From Carallia brachiata (lineage: Eukaryota; Streptophyta; Magnoliopsida; Malpighiales; Rhizophoraceae), in the NCBI GenBank assembly GCA_021464245.1, contig JADCRB010000020.1:122721-186720 (forward strand): a stretch of 64,000 bases of DNA, given 5' to 3'. The translations under genes were made by a program, and so were the position numbers. Numbering within the stretch: the stretch's first letter is position 1; each line of letters starts with the position of its first letter. This document shows positions 1-9,061 of this stretch, in pieces. The notes beneath the pieces were generated by a model that saw only the letters and a program-made list of their open reading frames with translations, did no database searches and had not been told where the DNA came from.

Positions 1-2
1 CA

Positions 3-431
3 CCACCTTTTGGATGGTATAAGTTCAACACGGACGCCTCACTATTAGCTAGTATGGGAGTGGCTGGTATAGGAGGGGTGTTGAGAGGTCATGATGGCAA
101 GGTTATCTGTCTTTATTCCAAGTCTATTATGGCTGCAAGCATTAATGAGGCTGAACTAAAATCTATAAAGGAAGCTATCTTGCTTTGGGAGCAATGGGAA
201 AAGAAAGAGGATGCAAAACTTATTGTTGAAAGTGATTCTTGCGTCGCGGTTTCTTGGTTAAAGAAACCTATATCAAGGCCTTGGGTGTTTACTTCTCTTT
301 TCAACGAACTGAAACAGAAAACAGCCGGGCATGTGGAGTATGTCTTTAGAACAAGGGAAAGCAACACTTTTGCTGATGCACTAGCGAAAATGGGAACAAA
401 CAAGACTAACGAACTGGTTGAATGGTTGTGA
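3..431 (+). pseudogene. LINE RNase H domain, 3' end of ORF2 (cut by window start)
   Basis: The frame is open from base 3 and stops at 429-431. It starts KFNTDAS, continues GVAGIGGVLRGHDG and ends with FADALAKMG. This is the RVT_3-type RNase H fold of plant L1-like LINEs: the first Asp is in NTDAS, the Glu in NEAELKSI, the next Asp in VESDS and the last in FADALAK. The ORF2 part upstream (endonuclease, reverse transcriptase) would lie left of the window. The 3' UTR and poly(A) follow directly, so this is a retroposon end and not a host RNase H gene. A domesticated single-domain copy cannot be excluded without the left flank. Confidence 0.8.
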
Positions 432-777
432 TGACTCAGTGCTGGGTATGGGTTGATTGGGCCTGATTGTTGACCAGTTGAGGAATCGGCTGCTCTCAAC
501 TTCTCAATGCCATGTTGTCCTGTCAAGATGGAACTGTTAGATTGTTTTACTTCCAAAAAGCTTTTTAGATGGACAACAGGAATTTTGTTGGCTTCTGATA
601 GGTTGTTTGTATGACTGTGGCGTTGAATTTTGGAATCTATTTTAGGTAACTTTGCACACACTAGTATGGTTTCTGATCTGTACATGCTTTTGAGATCTGT
701 ACATGCTCTATTTTTGGATACTTTGGATTACAAGGTATCTTGAATAATATCTTATGACTGTTCAAAAAAAAAAAAAT
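432..777 (+). mobile_element. LINE 3' UTR with poly(A) tail
   Basis: About 330 bp follow the RNase H stop with no frame of their own and end in GACTGTTC followed by a run of about 13 A. This is the expected 3' end of a LINE. The last bases before the tail (CTGTTC) matter because several tiny poly(A) insertions elsewhere in the window end in a similar way. Confidence 0.7.
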
Positions 778-1492
778 ATAGCAACAACATAGATGGAGCC
801 TTAGGTGACAAAAGTATCAAATTATTCACGTTGGAGTTCATCTGGATGGTATTTTCAGTTTCTCCGCTTGGTGATTAATTCCTACCGGGTGATGCTACGC
901 AGGTTTTGTAATTTTTATAATTGACAAAAGATTGAAAAAGGGAAAGGGGAAAAAAAGGAAAGAAACATGTTTGTTGTTAAGAATTAAAGTGCATAAAGCA
1001 AGACCTTCTACACACAAAGAAAACACACAGGGTAAAAATAACAATGATTGCACTTACCAAAAATCTAATAGATGGAGTAGATGGTGTAACTCAAATCAAC
1101 CCAAAAAATAATAATAATAATAATAATAATTAACCATTCATACTGGAAAAACTATTGGAGTAGATGATGGCTCCCTTAATAGTAGACGGTCGCTGTGTTT
1201 GCGCATTAAATGTTTATTCGCAAAGAAACAAAATCCTGTACCCAAAAAAGACCTCTAGAATCAATGTAAGCAAATCTAGACTTTCCTCACCACCTCCAAT
1301 CAATGCAAAGTCAAGAATTTGTCCACAATAATCATTCTATTCCAAAAAGCGTAAAACAAAAAAAAAAAAAAAAAACACCATATAAGCGAACAGATTAACA
1401 CCTAGAATAGATTCACATGGGAATCTACAGCCGCCAAAAAAGAATATTTAAAATTTTAGATAAAATAACTCAGGAAGCAAAACCGTATAAAC
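778..1492. other. No gene seen; (ATA)n microsatellite near 1107-1131
   Basis: A-rich intergenic sequence with a short AAT/ATA microsatellite and several poly(A) runs. I see no coding frame or repeat ends. Confidence 0.5.
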
Positions 1493-1496
1493 AAAA

Positions 1497-1543
1497 ACCA
1501 AAGAGAAAATGGTGTCAAAAAAAAAAAAAAACCAAAGAGAAAA
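1497..1543 (+). mobile_element. Micro-retroposon: TGGTGTC plus poly(A) between 13-bp direct repeats
   Basis: ACCAAAGAGAAAA is present at 1497-1509 and again at 1531-1543. Between the copies lies TGGTGTC followed by 14 A. The layout is that of target-primed reverse transcription (target duplication plus poly(A) tail), but the insert is only 7 nt plus tail. Slippage in an A-rich tract is the alternative; the non-A heptamer argues against it. Confidence 0.5.
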
Positions 1544-1562
1544 AGAACGATTATCAACCCAG

Positions 1563-1681
1563 ATAATGAGAGTACCCTTTTTGCCGGGAAGTTACTTGCC
1601 ATCCTTGAGATAGAAATCCCTAACATCAACACAGATCTTCCCTTGCCAATTCCTCACCGTCACTCTACTATTCTTCGATAT
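1563..1681 (-). pseudogene. PC4/KELP-type transcription coactivator exon, broken
   Basis: Read on the - strand, after an AG acceptor at 1683-1682, the frame gives SRVTVRNWQGKICVDVRDFY, then LKDGK, a stop, and LPGKKGT. This is the single-strand-DNA-binding core of the PC4 family (plant KELP and KIWI), whose usual text is VRNWxGKxxVDIREFYxKDGKxxPGKKGI. The stop (TAA, 1594-1592) replaces a codon that is usually Gln in this position, so CAA to TAA. I found no other exon of the gene nearby. A retained fragment of a duplicated gene is the simplest reading. Confidence 0.7.
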
Positions 1682-1683
1682 CT

Positions 1684-3880
1684 ACACCAAAAAATATATA
1701 TATATACAGTTTAAATTCCAATTAAACAAACACAGTTTCTGTGAAATGAAGCTGATTAGTACCCATTCTTCTTCTTCTTGTTTGTTACCATCAAAACCTA
1801 AGGTTAGCAAAATATAAAATTGACAACGAAAGCGCAAAGATGGGTTGGATACCTATATAGATAACTTCTGATCAGTATATGATTTTATCTATATAGATTT
1901 GTTAAGTTAGATAAAATTAAAATCAGTTATTTAGTAGTCTAGCTAATTAGCAATTTTGTGAAAAATTATGTTATTATTATAAAAAATTAATGAAATTAAA
2001 GTAAACAATAATAATTAAATTTAAGAGTTTTATCAAAAATTGAATTTTTCCACATAAGCAAAAAGACCTTAAAAATGAATGAGAACAAATTAAAAATTTT
2101 CTATTTCCTATATAAATTAATATATTAATTAATATAGATAGTGCGCCTCTCCATCTTAGCTCATCCATATTACCACAAGAGTCCCAATGCATGACCGAGG
2201 CTGTGGACTCACAGATGGTGGATCCACTATAACAAAATGATAAGAATTTTTTTTTTTTAGTTTGTCGATAAAAACACTTACAATAAATGATAGAATAAAA
2301 CTATATGACTTTATATAAATAATTTCAAAGTAATTATACCATTTAATTTAACAATATTTGACAATTTATCTATATTTTTTTCATCAATTCAATCTAACAA
2401 TCTATATCATTTTATTATTAATTTATAAGTGAAGTCACCAATTTTTTTTCTAAAAGATAATACAATTTGTAACTGGCATAAATACAATCTGCAACCAATC
2501 TCATGTTTATATTTTTTTTGTTAAAAAAACTTGATAACTTCGTTTAAATAGTTTTCAAGTAAGTACAAATTGATATATGATCAAGGTTATTAGAATCGAA
2601 TCAGTCAAAAAATTTATGATTTAAAGTTTAACCAATATAATTGATTTAATCGATAAAATTGGTATTCAATTATAAATATATATTTATGAAATTAATTAAA
2701 AGAATAATATTTATAAATAGTAATTGTGTATTAATTTTTTAGTTGTAAGGATTAAATTGAACATTTTAAATAACATTAGGGATAAAATTAAAAATTAAAT
2801 AAAATTTGAGGCCAAATTTTAATTTCTAATGTTTTAAGTATGGTTTGGCCGGTCCAACTAGTCTGGTTTCGATAGTCTGGTTTCGATTGGTTTTTCACTG
2901 GTTCGCAAAACTATCCCAAATCCAGCCATAAATTAGACTAGAAACTTAGGCAATCACTAGTTAAATAGGTCAAACCAATCGGTCAAGACTGATTTTGAAA
3001 ATATTGTATGAGAAGTTAGATAATTAAATTCATAAAAAAATAAAAAATAAAAAAATTATGAAATACTATTACATAAAATTACATAGTTCTCTATGTGAAA
3101 TCACCTCATTTTAGTCTTTTTTGTTATTTCGTTGCAAAATACTTGTCAGCAATTTAAATTATCGTGTTGCAAAAATCACTTATTTTTCGGCAAGAAGTTT
3201 CGAAATTTTTTTAAAAATAAATTGCCTGTGGGCCTACTTGCCATACCACCGCCCGTCCAATAAGTAAATTTCTATGGCTAGAGAATCTCACCATAAAACT
3301 TCTCGATTGTATTAATAAGAGAAAAAAAAATATTAAGTATACTGAAAATAATATTAATTACATTTTTTAAATTATGTTAAAAAAAGAAAAAGAAAAAAGG
3401 AATTTGGCTGCTATCTCGGAATATCTGGCCATGTCCAAAACCTATAGCTACGTACCTTTTTTTTTCTTAAAAGTAATTCTTGTTCCTTTAACTGTGTCTC
3501 GCCTTGCTTTTCCTTTCGACTTCTTTATTTTGTCCTTCCATGTAGCTCAGCGAATTTAATAAAAATCTCCTCTTATTTATGATTCGTGCTAACATATTAA
3601 TTTTTAATTGGTGGCGTATCAATCTCCTTTCAATCCTATGTGCAAAAAATTTGGAAAAAAAAAAATGGACCGCTCTTGTGTCTTTTTACTGTCAAAAGGA
3701 ATTATCCACAATAATATGTAACGCAGCTGATTTTGGTGGGTAGCCTCTCGTTGATCCTTAAGGAGAGTGTTGAATACTACTATTGCGGAGCAAAAATCAG
3801 CCTTTCTTAGGGGGTGATTCATACTAGATAGCATGCTCATCGCAAATGAATTTTTTTGAAGAATTGAAGAAGGAAAAAGG
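1684..3880. other. AT-rich intergenic DNA, no gene seen
   Basis: Short AT-rich blocks resembling MITE debris (about 2280-2450, with similar text near 63580-63690), and a stretch at about 2580-3010 with GGTTTGGCCGGTCC-like text that looks like a degenerate dispersed repeat. The short frames around 3374 and 3619 carry no recognisable domain. Confidence 0.4.
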
Positions 3881-3884
3881 TCGA

Positions 3885-4351
3885 TGGGTCGGGTGAAAGT
3901 GGATTTTGAAGAAGCATACTATTCTGTTTTTTTTTTTTTTTTGACAGAAAGCATACTATTCTGTTGAGTGGGGTGTTTCTTGACTTAGTCATGGCAGCTA
4001 TGAGTTTTGGACAGATTTGGAGGGAGTGGACTAGACAATTTAGAATGGAAGGTGGTGTTCGCGAAAAGGTGATTCATTATGTCTTTTTTTTTTTAGATAG
4101 TAGTAAAGGCATTGATTGGTCTACTAAAGAGAGCCGCAGAGATGAGTTCAGTTAAAGGGATTACGGTTGGACAAATGGTCCATATCTCTCACATGCAATT
4201 TGTAGACGACACGATCCTCTTTAGCAAAGCCGCCACTGAGCCCGTGGAAAATTGTGAAAGTATTTTGAGATGCTTTAGATGCTGTTCCGATTTGAAGATC
4301 AACTCTTCCAAGAGCTTGATTATGGGGATGGGGTCAGAGCACCGGAGCTAA
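3885..4351 (+). pseudogene. LINE reverse transcriptase fragment
   Basis: Pieces in different frames read VKVDFEEAYYS, VEWGVFLDLVM and, after frame changes, HISHMQFVDDTILFSKA and KINSSKS. These match the palm of L1-like reverse transcriptases: KxDFxKAYDxVxW, then the catalytic pair in FxDDTLxF, here FVDD at about 4200-4211, then the LKxNxxKS motif. The region between is deleted or shortened and a small poly(T) insertion cuts the first motif. It is a dead remnant with no poly(A) end nearby. Confidence 0.75.
3912..3963 (-). mobile_element. Micro-retroposon inside the LINE RT fragment
   Basis: AAGCATACTATTCTG occurs at 3912-3926 and 3949-3963. Between them are 16 T and GACAGA. On the - strand the insert reads TCTGTC plus poly(A). 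Removing the insert and one repeat restores the reading of the RT palm motif across the junction, so the insertion came after the LINE fragment and disrupted it. Confidence 0.65.
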
Positions 4352-4394
4352 TTCATGGGCACAATTTTGGTGATGCAAAAAGGGAACCGTATTA

Positions 4395-4625
4395 ATTAAG
4401 GGCACTACCACAATACTGAACGATTTTATTTAAAAATTTTATTCGAATATAATAGGTGTCTAAAATTTTTTAATTATGCTTATATTTTTTACAATAAAAA
4501 ATAAAAATATATGAAGACATTTTTGAATTGTAAAAAATGAGAATATCGTTGTAAAAACTTAAGAAATTGTTGCATTCAAACAAAATTATCGGTCAGATAT
4601 CAAACATATTTTCTCCGGTGCTATA
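4395..4625. mobile_element. Foldback MITE, family F2 (degenerate)
   Basis: The left half and the reverse complement of the right half share text around a centre containing TTTTTTACAATAAAAAA. Similar cores occur near 22505-22710, 50631-50829 and 59090-59302. No coding capacity. Ends are approximate. Confidence 0.45.
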
Positions 4626-4848
4626 CATTTTTTATTAATTAAATGTTAGTTCTATTGCATGTATTACTGTACTTTAAGTAGTTTTATAATATAGTCTATT
4701 TGACATCTAACAGCCATTTTTTTTAATTTTCTTTCATTCAACAGTTTATATCACTTCATTTCACTTACAAATCTCGCCAAATATTTTCCTTGAATATTAA
4801 GGCCCTTGGATGGGAGTTAACCCGTCATGGGAGCCCTTTTTTCAAAGA

Positions 4849-5026
4849 GTAATGCTAAATATTTTGAAAATTGTATTATGAGATATTTTAAACTGTGTAA
4901 TTATAGAACCAATCGTTAATTTTTCTAATACCGTCAAATAAAAAAGAAAAAAAAATTAACAATTTTTTCCATAATTATATATTTCAGGATATTTTATAAA
5001 ACGATTTTCGGGATATTTAACATTAC
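4849..5026. mobile_element. Foldback MITE, family F1
   Basis: The first about 60 bases (starting GTAATGCTAAATATTTTG) match the reverse complement of the last about 60 (ending ATATTTAACATTAC) with few differences, so the element can fold into a hairpin. A second copy lies at 17347-17504. Typical non-autonomous DNA element; superfamily not determined. Confidence 0.7.
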
Positions 5027-7900
5027 TTTTATTCAAAAGATTGTGAATTCCTTAGCTCGCTAGAAACTAAGATTCCTTACCAAAGCTGGAAGACTAGTGC
5101 TAATCAAATCATACCTTAACTCATTGCCAGTAGATTATCAAGGAATAAGGGAGAAGACTGAGGAAGGGGTGAAACGTATACATCATGTTGGTTGGGGTTT
5201 GGTTTGTAAAAGGAAAGTCGTAGATGGGCAATAGGGGCAATGCTCGGTCAGTTTCGTCGATTTCATGGAACTCTGTTATGGAAACAACACGATGGACAAC
5301 AAAAAAATAAATAAATAAATAAGAACGCATAAATTTACATAAAAAAAACTCTAATGTGGAGAAAAATTTATGAGTAGAGAGGAGAAATCTACTAAATTGA
5401 AGAAGAGTACGATAAAGAGTTTGGGGGTGGCAACAATAAAGGAATAATAAGCTCACAAGTCTTAGGCTCTTAGCTGAAAAATAACAATATATATGTATAT
5501 AGTAAATATCAAAGTTTAAAACGTAACAAGTCTATATTTCGGCCTTCAGCCTGATACCTCCGCTTCTACCATAGATCCCAACTGAAAATCTATATTATGT
5601 TACGTTGCAAGCTTATTGTGCCAAGCTGAACAGGGTTCAAATCGTCATACTCCAACAACTTTCATTCAATTCACCCACTAGGATATTTTCCATCTAGTTA
5701 CCTTTGTCTATTTCATCAATCCCGATTAGTTCTATTTATTCAGTTTTGTCTACTAGGAGCATTTTTCCACTTTAGCATAGTTTTTGGGTAAAAAAATGAG
5801 AGAGTCAGATTAATACCTCGACGGTCCCCCTTAGCCTAATTTTAATCAGCTTAGTCTATTGATATAATGGCAATCAAGCCCATTCAACTTAGTCTAGCGG
5901 GTCATTCTTCAGCTTCAATCAACTACATCAAATTGATTTCCTTTGTGATCAAGCCCATTCAGCTATGCTAGTAGGTTTCTGCAATTTTCACCACGTTAAG
6001 TTAATTCCCTTTTACTTCATTAATCCCCCATTCCAATAAACATAGTGTTAGTCCCAAAATTATCTAAGAGTGGTGAATTAGCTAATACAAAAACTTATAA
6101 TCAAAATCATGAAACTTGAATGTATAAAAATAATCAAATACAATATGATTAAATAAGAGTTGTGTGCTCGTGAGCAATAATAAAAAGAGTTTAAGTGATA
6201 GAGAAATCAACACAAATAATTTATAGTTCGATTTATTCTCAATCCTACATTTGCTCTCCAAGATCATTCTTGGAAATATCATAATTCACTATCTCAATCT
6301 TCTTCACAAATGAAGATCATATAACTCTTTGGTCACTGGACCAACACCATACAAGAGCAACACCAATTCACTCTCTTCCTTTTAATCACCTGATCAAAAC
6401 TCAATCTAGAGCTCTTACTTGCACTTACAATTGAGGTATTTTGACCTTACAAAGTTTTTCAAAACTTTGTTACAAAGAATAATAGATCTCATGAAAGTTC
6501 ACGTTCTCCCATTCTTTTCTCTCTTATAGTCTTACTCTCTCTTACAAAGATTATTTAATAAAGTTTGCTCCCCTCTCTTTCTTTTTCTAACACTCAAAAC
6601 AGACAAAATAAAACTCTTTATATCACATGTACAAAGAATGCTTGAGAGGGATTGGGAGAGAATGGGAGGGATTGAAAGGGATGAATGGACTACTGGTAGA
6701 AATACCTATTTATAGGTAAATAAGAGTGTAAGAGACTGCTAATTGGCATTAACAAGGGCTAATTTTACGGCCATAAATACTCAAAATTGTAGCTGGAAAT
6801 GTGTGGACAAATTTTATCAACTTTTTAAAAACTCATTCATAACTCTCTGTATATACCTCTACGTTATGTCTCAATTCGTGTTCAAAAATAGAATTAGAGA
6901 GCTTTTCATCCGTGCATAAATCATAAGCTAATTTCTCTTCATCTATCAGTTGTGGCTTTTGAAAATTGACCTATTGAGTCTATCTAGTCCACATATATAC
7001 TTTTCAGTGAATTGACCATAACTGCCTCCACAAATATCTAAGTCGGCGTGCTTCTGTGCTACGAGTCTTGAATTCGACTCTCCACACTTGCGCTCTCCCC
7101 TAACTGAACCATGTTAGGGACCCCTTTGAATATAAGCTGTGATGCGCAGCGTTGAACCGATAGTCGCCCGTCAGAATTCTAATGACGGAGTCAAACTCGG
7201 CCCCATTGATGCTCGGAAAGTGAATTGGCTACTTTGAAATTGTTGAATGAAATTCAAACAAATGGAGATTATTCTGGTCCCGGCCCAAAAATCCGATGAC
7301 TAATACATCTAGTAAAATCTTTTTTTCTGATAAAAAAAAAAAAACTAGACACAAATATTTTTTATCCGTATAATATTCGTCACATAATTTGTTTCCATCT
7401 GTTCGTACTATCATTTGAAATTTGACTGAACTTGTATATTTTGATAGCTTATGTAAGCTTTAGTTTCTAAACCATAACTTTGAACCCGAATGTCTACGTG
7501 ATGTGATTCTGGCTGATTTAGAAACTATATTTAAGTAGCTTTCTAACCATTTGATATGCCTGGACAGCTACATGTTCTAATATATTGCGCATAACTTCTT
7601 CCACACAACTCTAATTAATATGAAATTTGTACCGTTTAGAAGTAAATTGAAAAAGCTTTCCAACGATATACATGATTCATTCTAAGCTGTCCACAGCAAT
7701 CTTTGGAATTGTACCCATACAGCGTGAGAGACAATTTTATTGCTCTTTTTGTCATAACTTCCTTACAGATCTCCAAATAATGCAATTGTACAATAATCGA
7801 GTGACTAGATATGAATGATTAAGTAGTCTTCTCTTACTCCATTTATTTCCATCTTAATTGCGTGTTTAATTAATCAAATTACTTCTCTACATCTTTCAAT
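5027..7900. other. Intergenic DNA, nothing firmly recognised
   Basis: No coding frame with a recognisable domain. The stretch from about 6045 (TGTTAGTCCC) to about 7100 has the texture of an old LTR or untranslated retroelement region, but I found no matching second copy, primer site or target duplication in the window. Confidence 0.3.
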
Positions 7901-7914
7901 GATTTGATATCAAT

Positions 7915-8550
7915 ATTAGTTAATTTATGTAAATTGTAATGGGATGATAGATGCTTGATGATATGAATTAAAGTACAGGGTATTGACCCCAAAAGGAGGA
8001 GGGAAAACAAAAATTAGAAAACTCTTTCAAAATATATTCTGAACAGAAAATGAGACAATTGGTATAATAAAGCGTCACATGCAATTGAACCAGATTCTTA
8101 ATCTTGGCTCCATCCAACAAGAACCCAACGGGTTATCAATTGATTGATCTTTTTCCACCAAAATTTAAAAAAAAAAGGAATTTGGAGAAGCGCTATTAGA
8201 TATGACAAAGATCTAGAGAGAGAGAGAGACTGGGAAAGTGGGTACACAGAAACAAAAATAAAGGTGATGGTGGCCATAAATGCCAAGAGAGTGAGAAGTG
8301 GCCCAGAAAGAGAAGGGGAAGAGAAGGGGAAGAGCAAGAAACATATGGAAGGAGAGAGTAGCTGTACGGGAAAACTACATTTCTATTTGAACTTGCTTCG
8401 CCTGAGAAGTATTTTAAATTTTTCCCAGAAAAAGGAAACCTAGAAGTGGAGTTGTTTGGATGAAAAAAAAAAAAAAAAAACTGAAAACCAGATTCTCTAA
8501 CCTATCCAACGCTCCACAAATGAATATATTTGTTGTTACAGATATTCCAA
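7915..8550. repeat. SPH array unit 1, upstream flank
   Basis: Contains GATGCTTGATGATATGAATT, then GTACAGGGTAT and CTTTCAAAATATATTCTGAA, which recur in order upstream of the SPH copies at 15236, 24269 and 33149 (starting about 14462, 23670 and 32600). This shared text, far larger than the gene, shows the array grew by duplication of multi-kilobase units. Confidence 0.75.
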
Positions 8551-8561
8551 GCTATAAAAAG
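8481..8561 (+). promoter_or_regulatory. SPH gene 1 core promoter
   Basis: Starts with CTGAAAACCAGATTC, a block present in all five copies, and ends with a TATA box (CTATAAAAAG, 8552-8561) about 70 bp before the start codon. Block and TATA box keep the same order in every unit. Confidence 0.65.
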
Positions 8562-8598
8562 AGAGGAATAGTAGCTTGGAAACCTCTATAAAAAGCAT

Positions 8599-8650
8599 AC
8601 GTTATCACAAAATTTAAAATCCTTACGTTATGACAAAATTTAAAATCCTT
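8599..8650 (+). repeat. 26-bp tandem duplication over the SPH gene 1 start codon
   Basis: Two adjacent 26-bp copies (8599-8624 and 8625-8650) differ at one base only: the first has ATC where the second has the ATG start. The duplication is absent from the other SPH copies. An intact upstream ATG would be out of frame with the gene. Confidence 0.85.
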
Positions 8651-9061
8651 GCAGTTTCCTTTTTGGTGTTGAGTTTGAGCCTCAGTTCATGTATAGCTTT
8701 TAATTTCGGATTTCTTAATTTCATGCCGAGTTATACCATTCACATTTTTAATAACTTAAACAATAATATTCTTCATATTCGTTGCAAGTCCCACGACGAT
8801 GATCGAGGAGTCCATAGAATACCAGTCAACCAAGAATACGAGTTTTCTTTCAAGTTGAACTTTTGGAGGACGACCAGGTATCGGTGCAGTTTTATGTGGG
8901 GCAAGCATCGTTTTGGCACCTACGACCTCTTCTGGGATGATTTTCAGTTTAATTATTATTGTAGTTTTAAAGACTGTAAGTGGTTTGTGAAAGATGATGC
9001 TCTTTATTTGAGTAACAATTACCGTTCGGAACTCATCAAATATTATGATTGGCTAGTTTAA
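8630..9061 (+). CDS. S-protein homologue (SPH, Self-incomp_S1 family), copy 1
   Basis: A 143-residue intronless protein, the usual size for the family. Residues 1-23 are a hydrophobic secretion signal (KILAVSFLVLSLSLSS). The mature part has the four conserved cysteines at 52, 86, 111 and 116, expected to form two disulfides, and the family text HDDDRGVH, FSFK, RCSFMWGK and KDCKWFVKDDALY. Members are small secreted beta-sandwich proteins; the founder is the poppy stigma self-incompatibility ligand PrsS, and most others have unknown roles, often in reproductive tissue. The ATG at 8630 is chosen because it matches the start of every paralogue. With copy 3 it forms a subtype marked by HRIPVN and KDCKWFVKDD. 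Confidence 0.93.
   Translation: MTKFKILAVSFLVLSLSLSSCIAFNFGFLNFMPSYTIHIFNNLNNNILHIRCKSHDDDRGVHRIPVNQEYEFSFKLNFWRTTRYRCSFMWGKHRFGTYDLFWDDFQFNYYCSFKDCKWFVKDDALYLSNNYRSELIKYYDWLV

Noticed and set aside
113..685. 190-codon frame on the - strand over the LINE end
   Set aside because: Antisense shadow of the LINE RNase H frame; no domain of its own.
6045..7800. Possible solo LTR starting TGTTAGTCCC
   Set aside because: No matching end, no target duplication and no second copy in the window.
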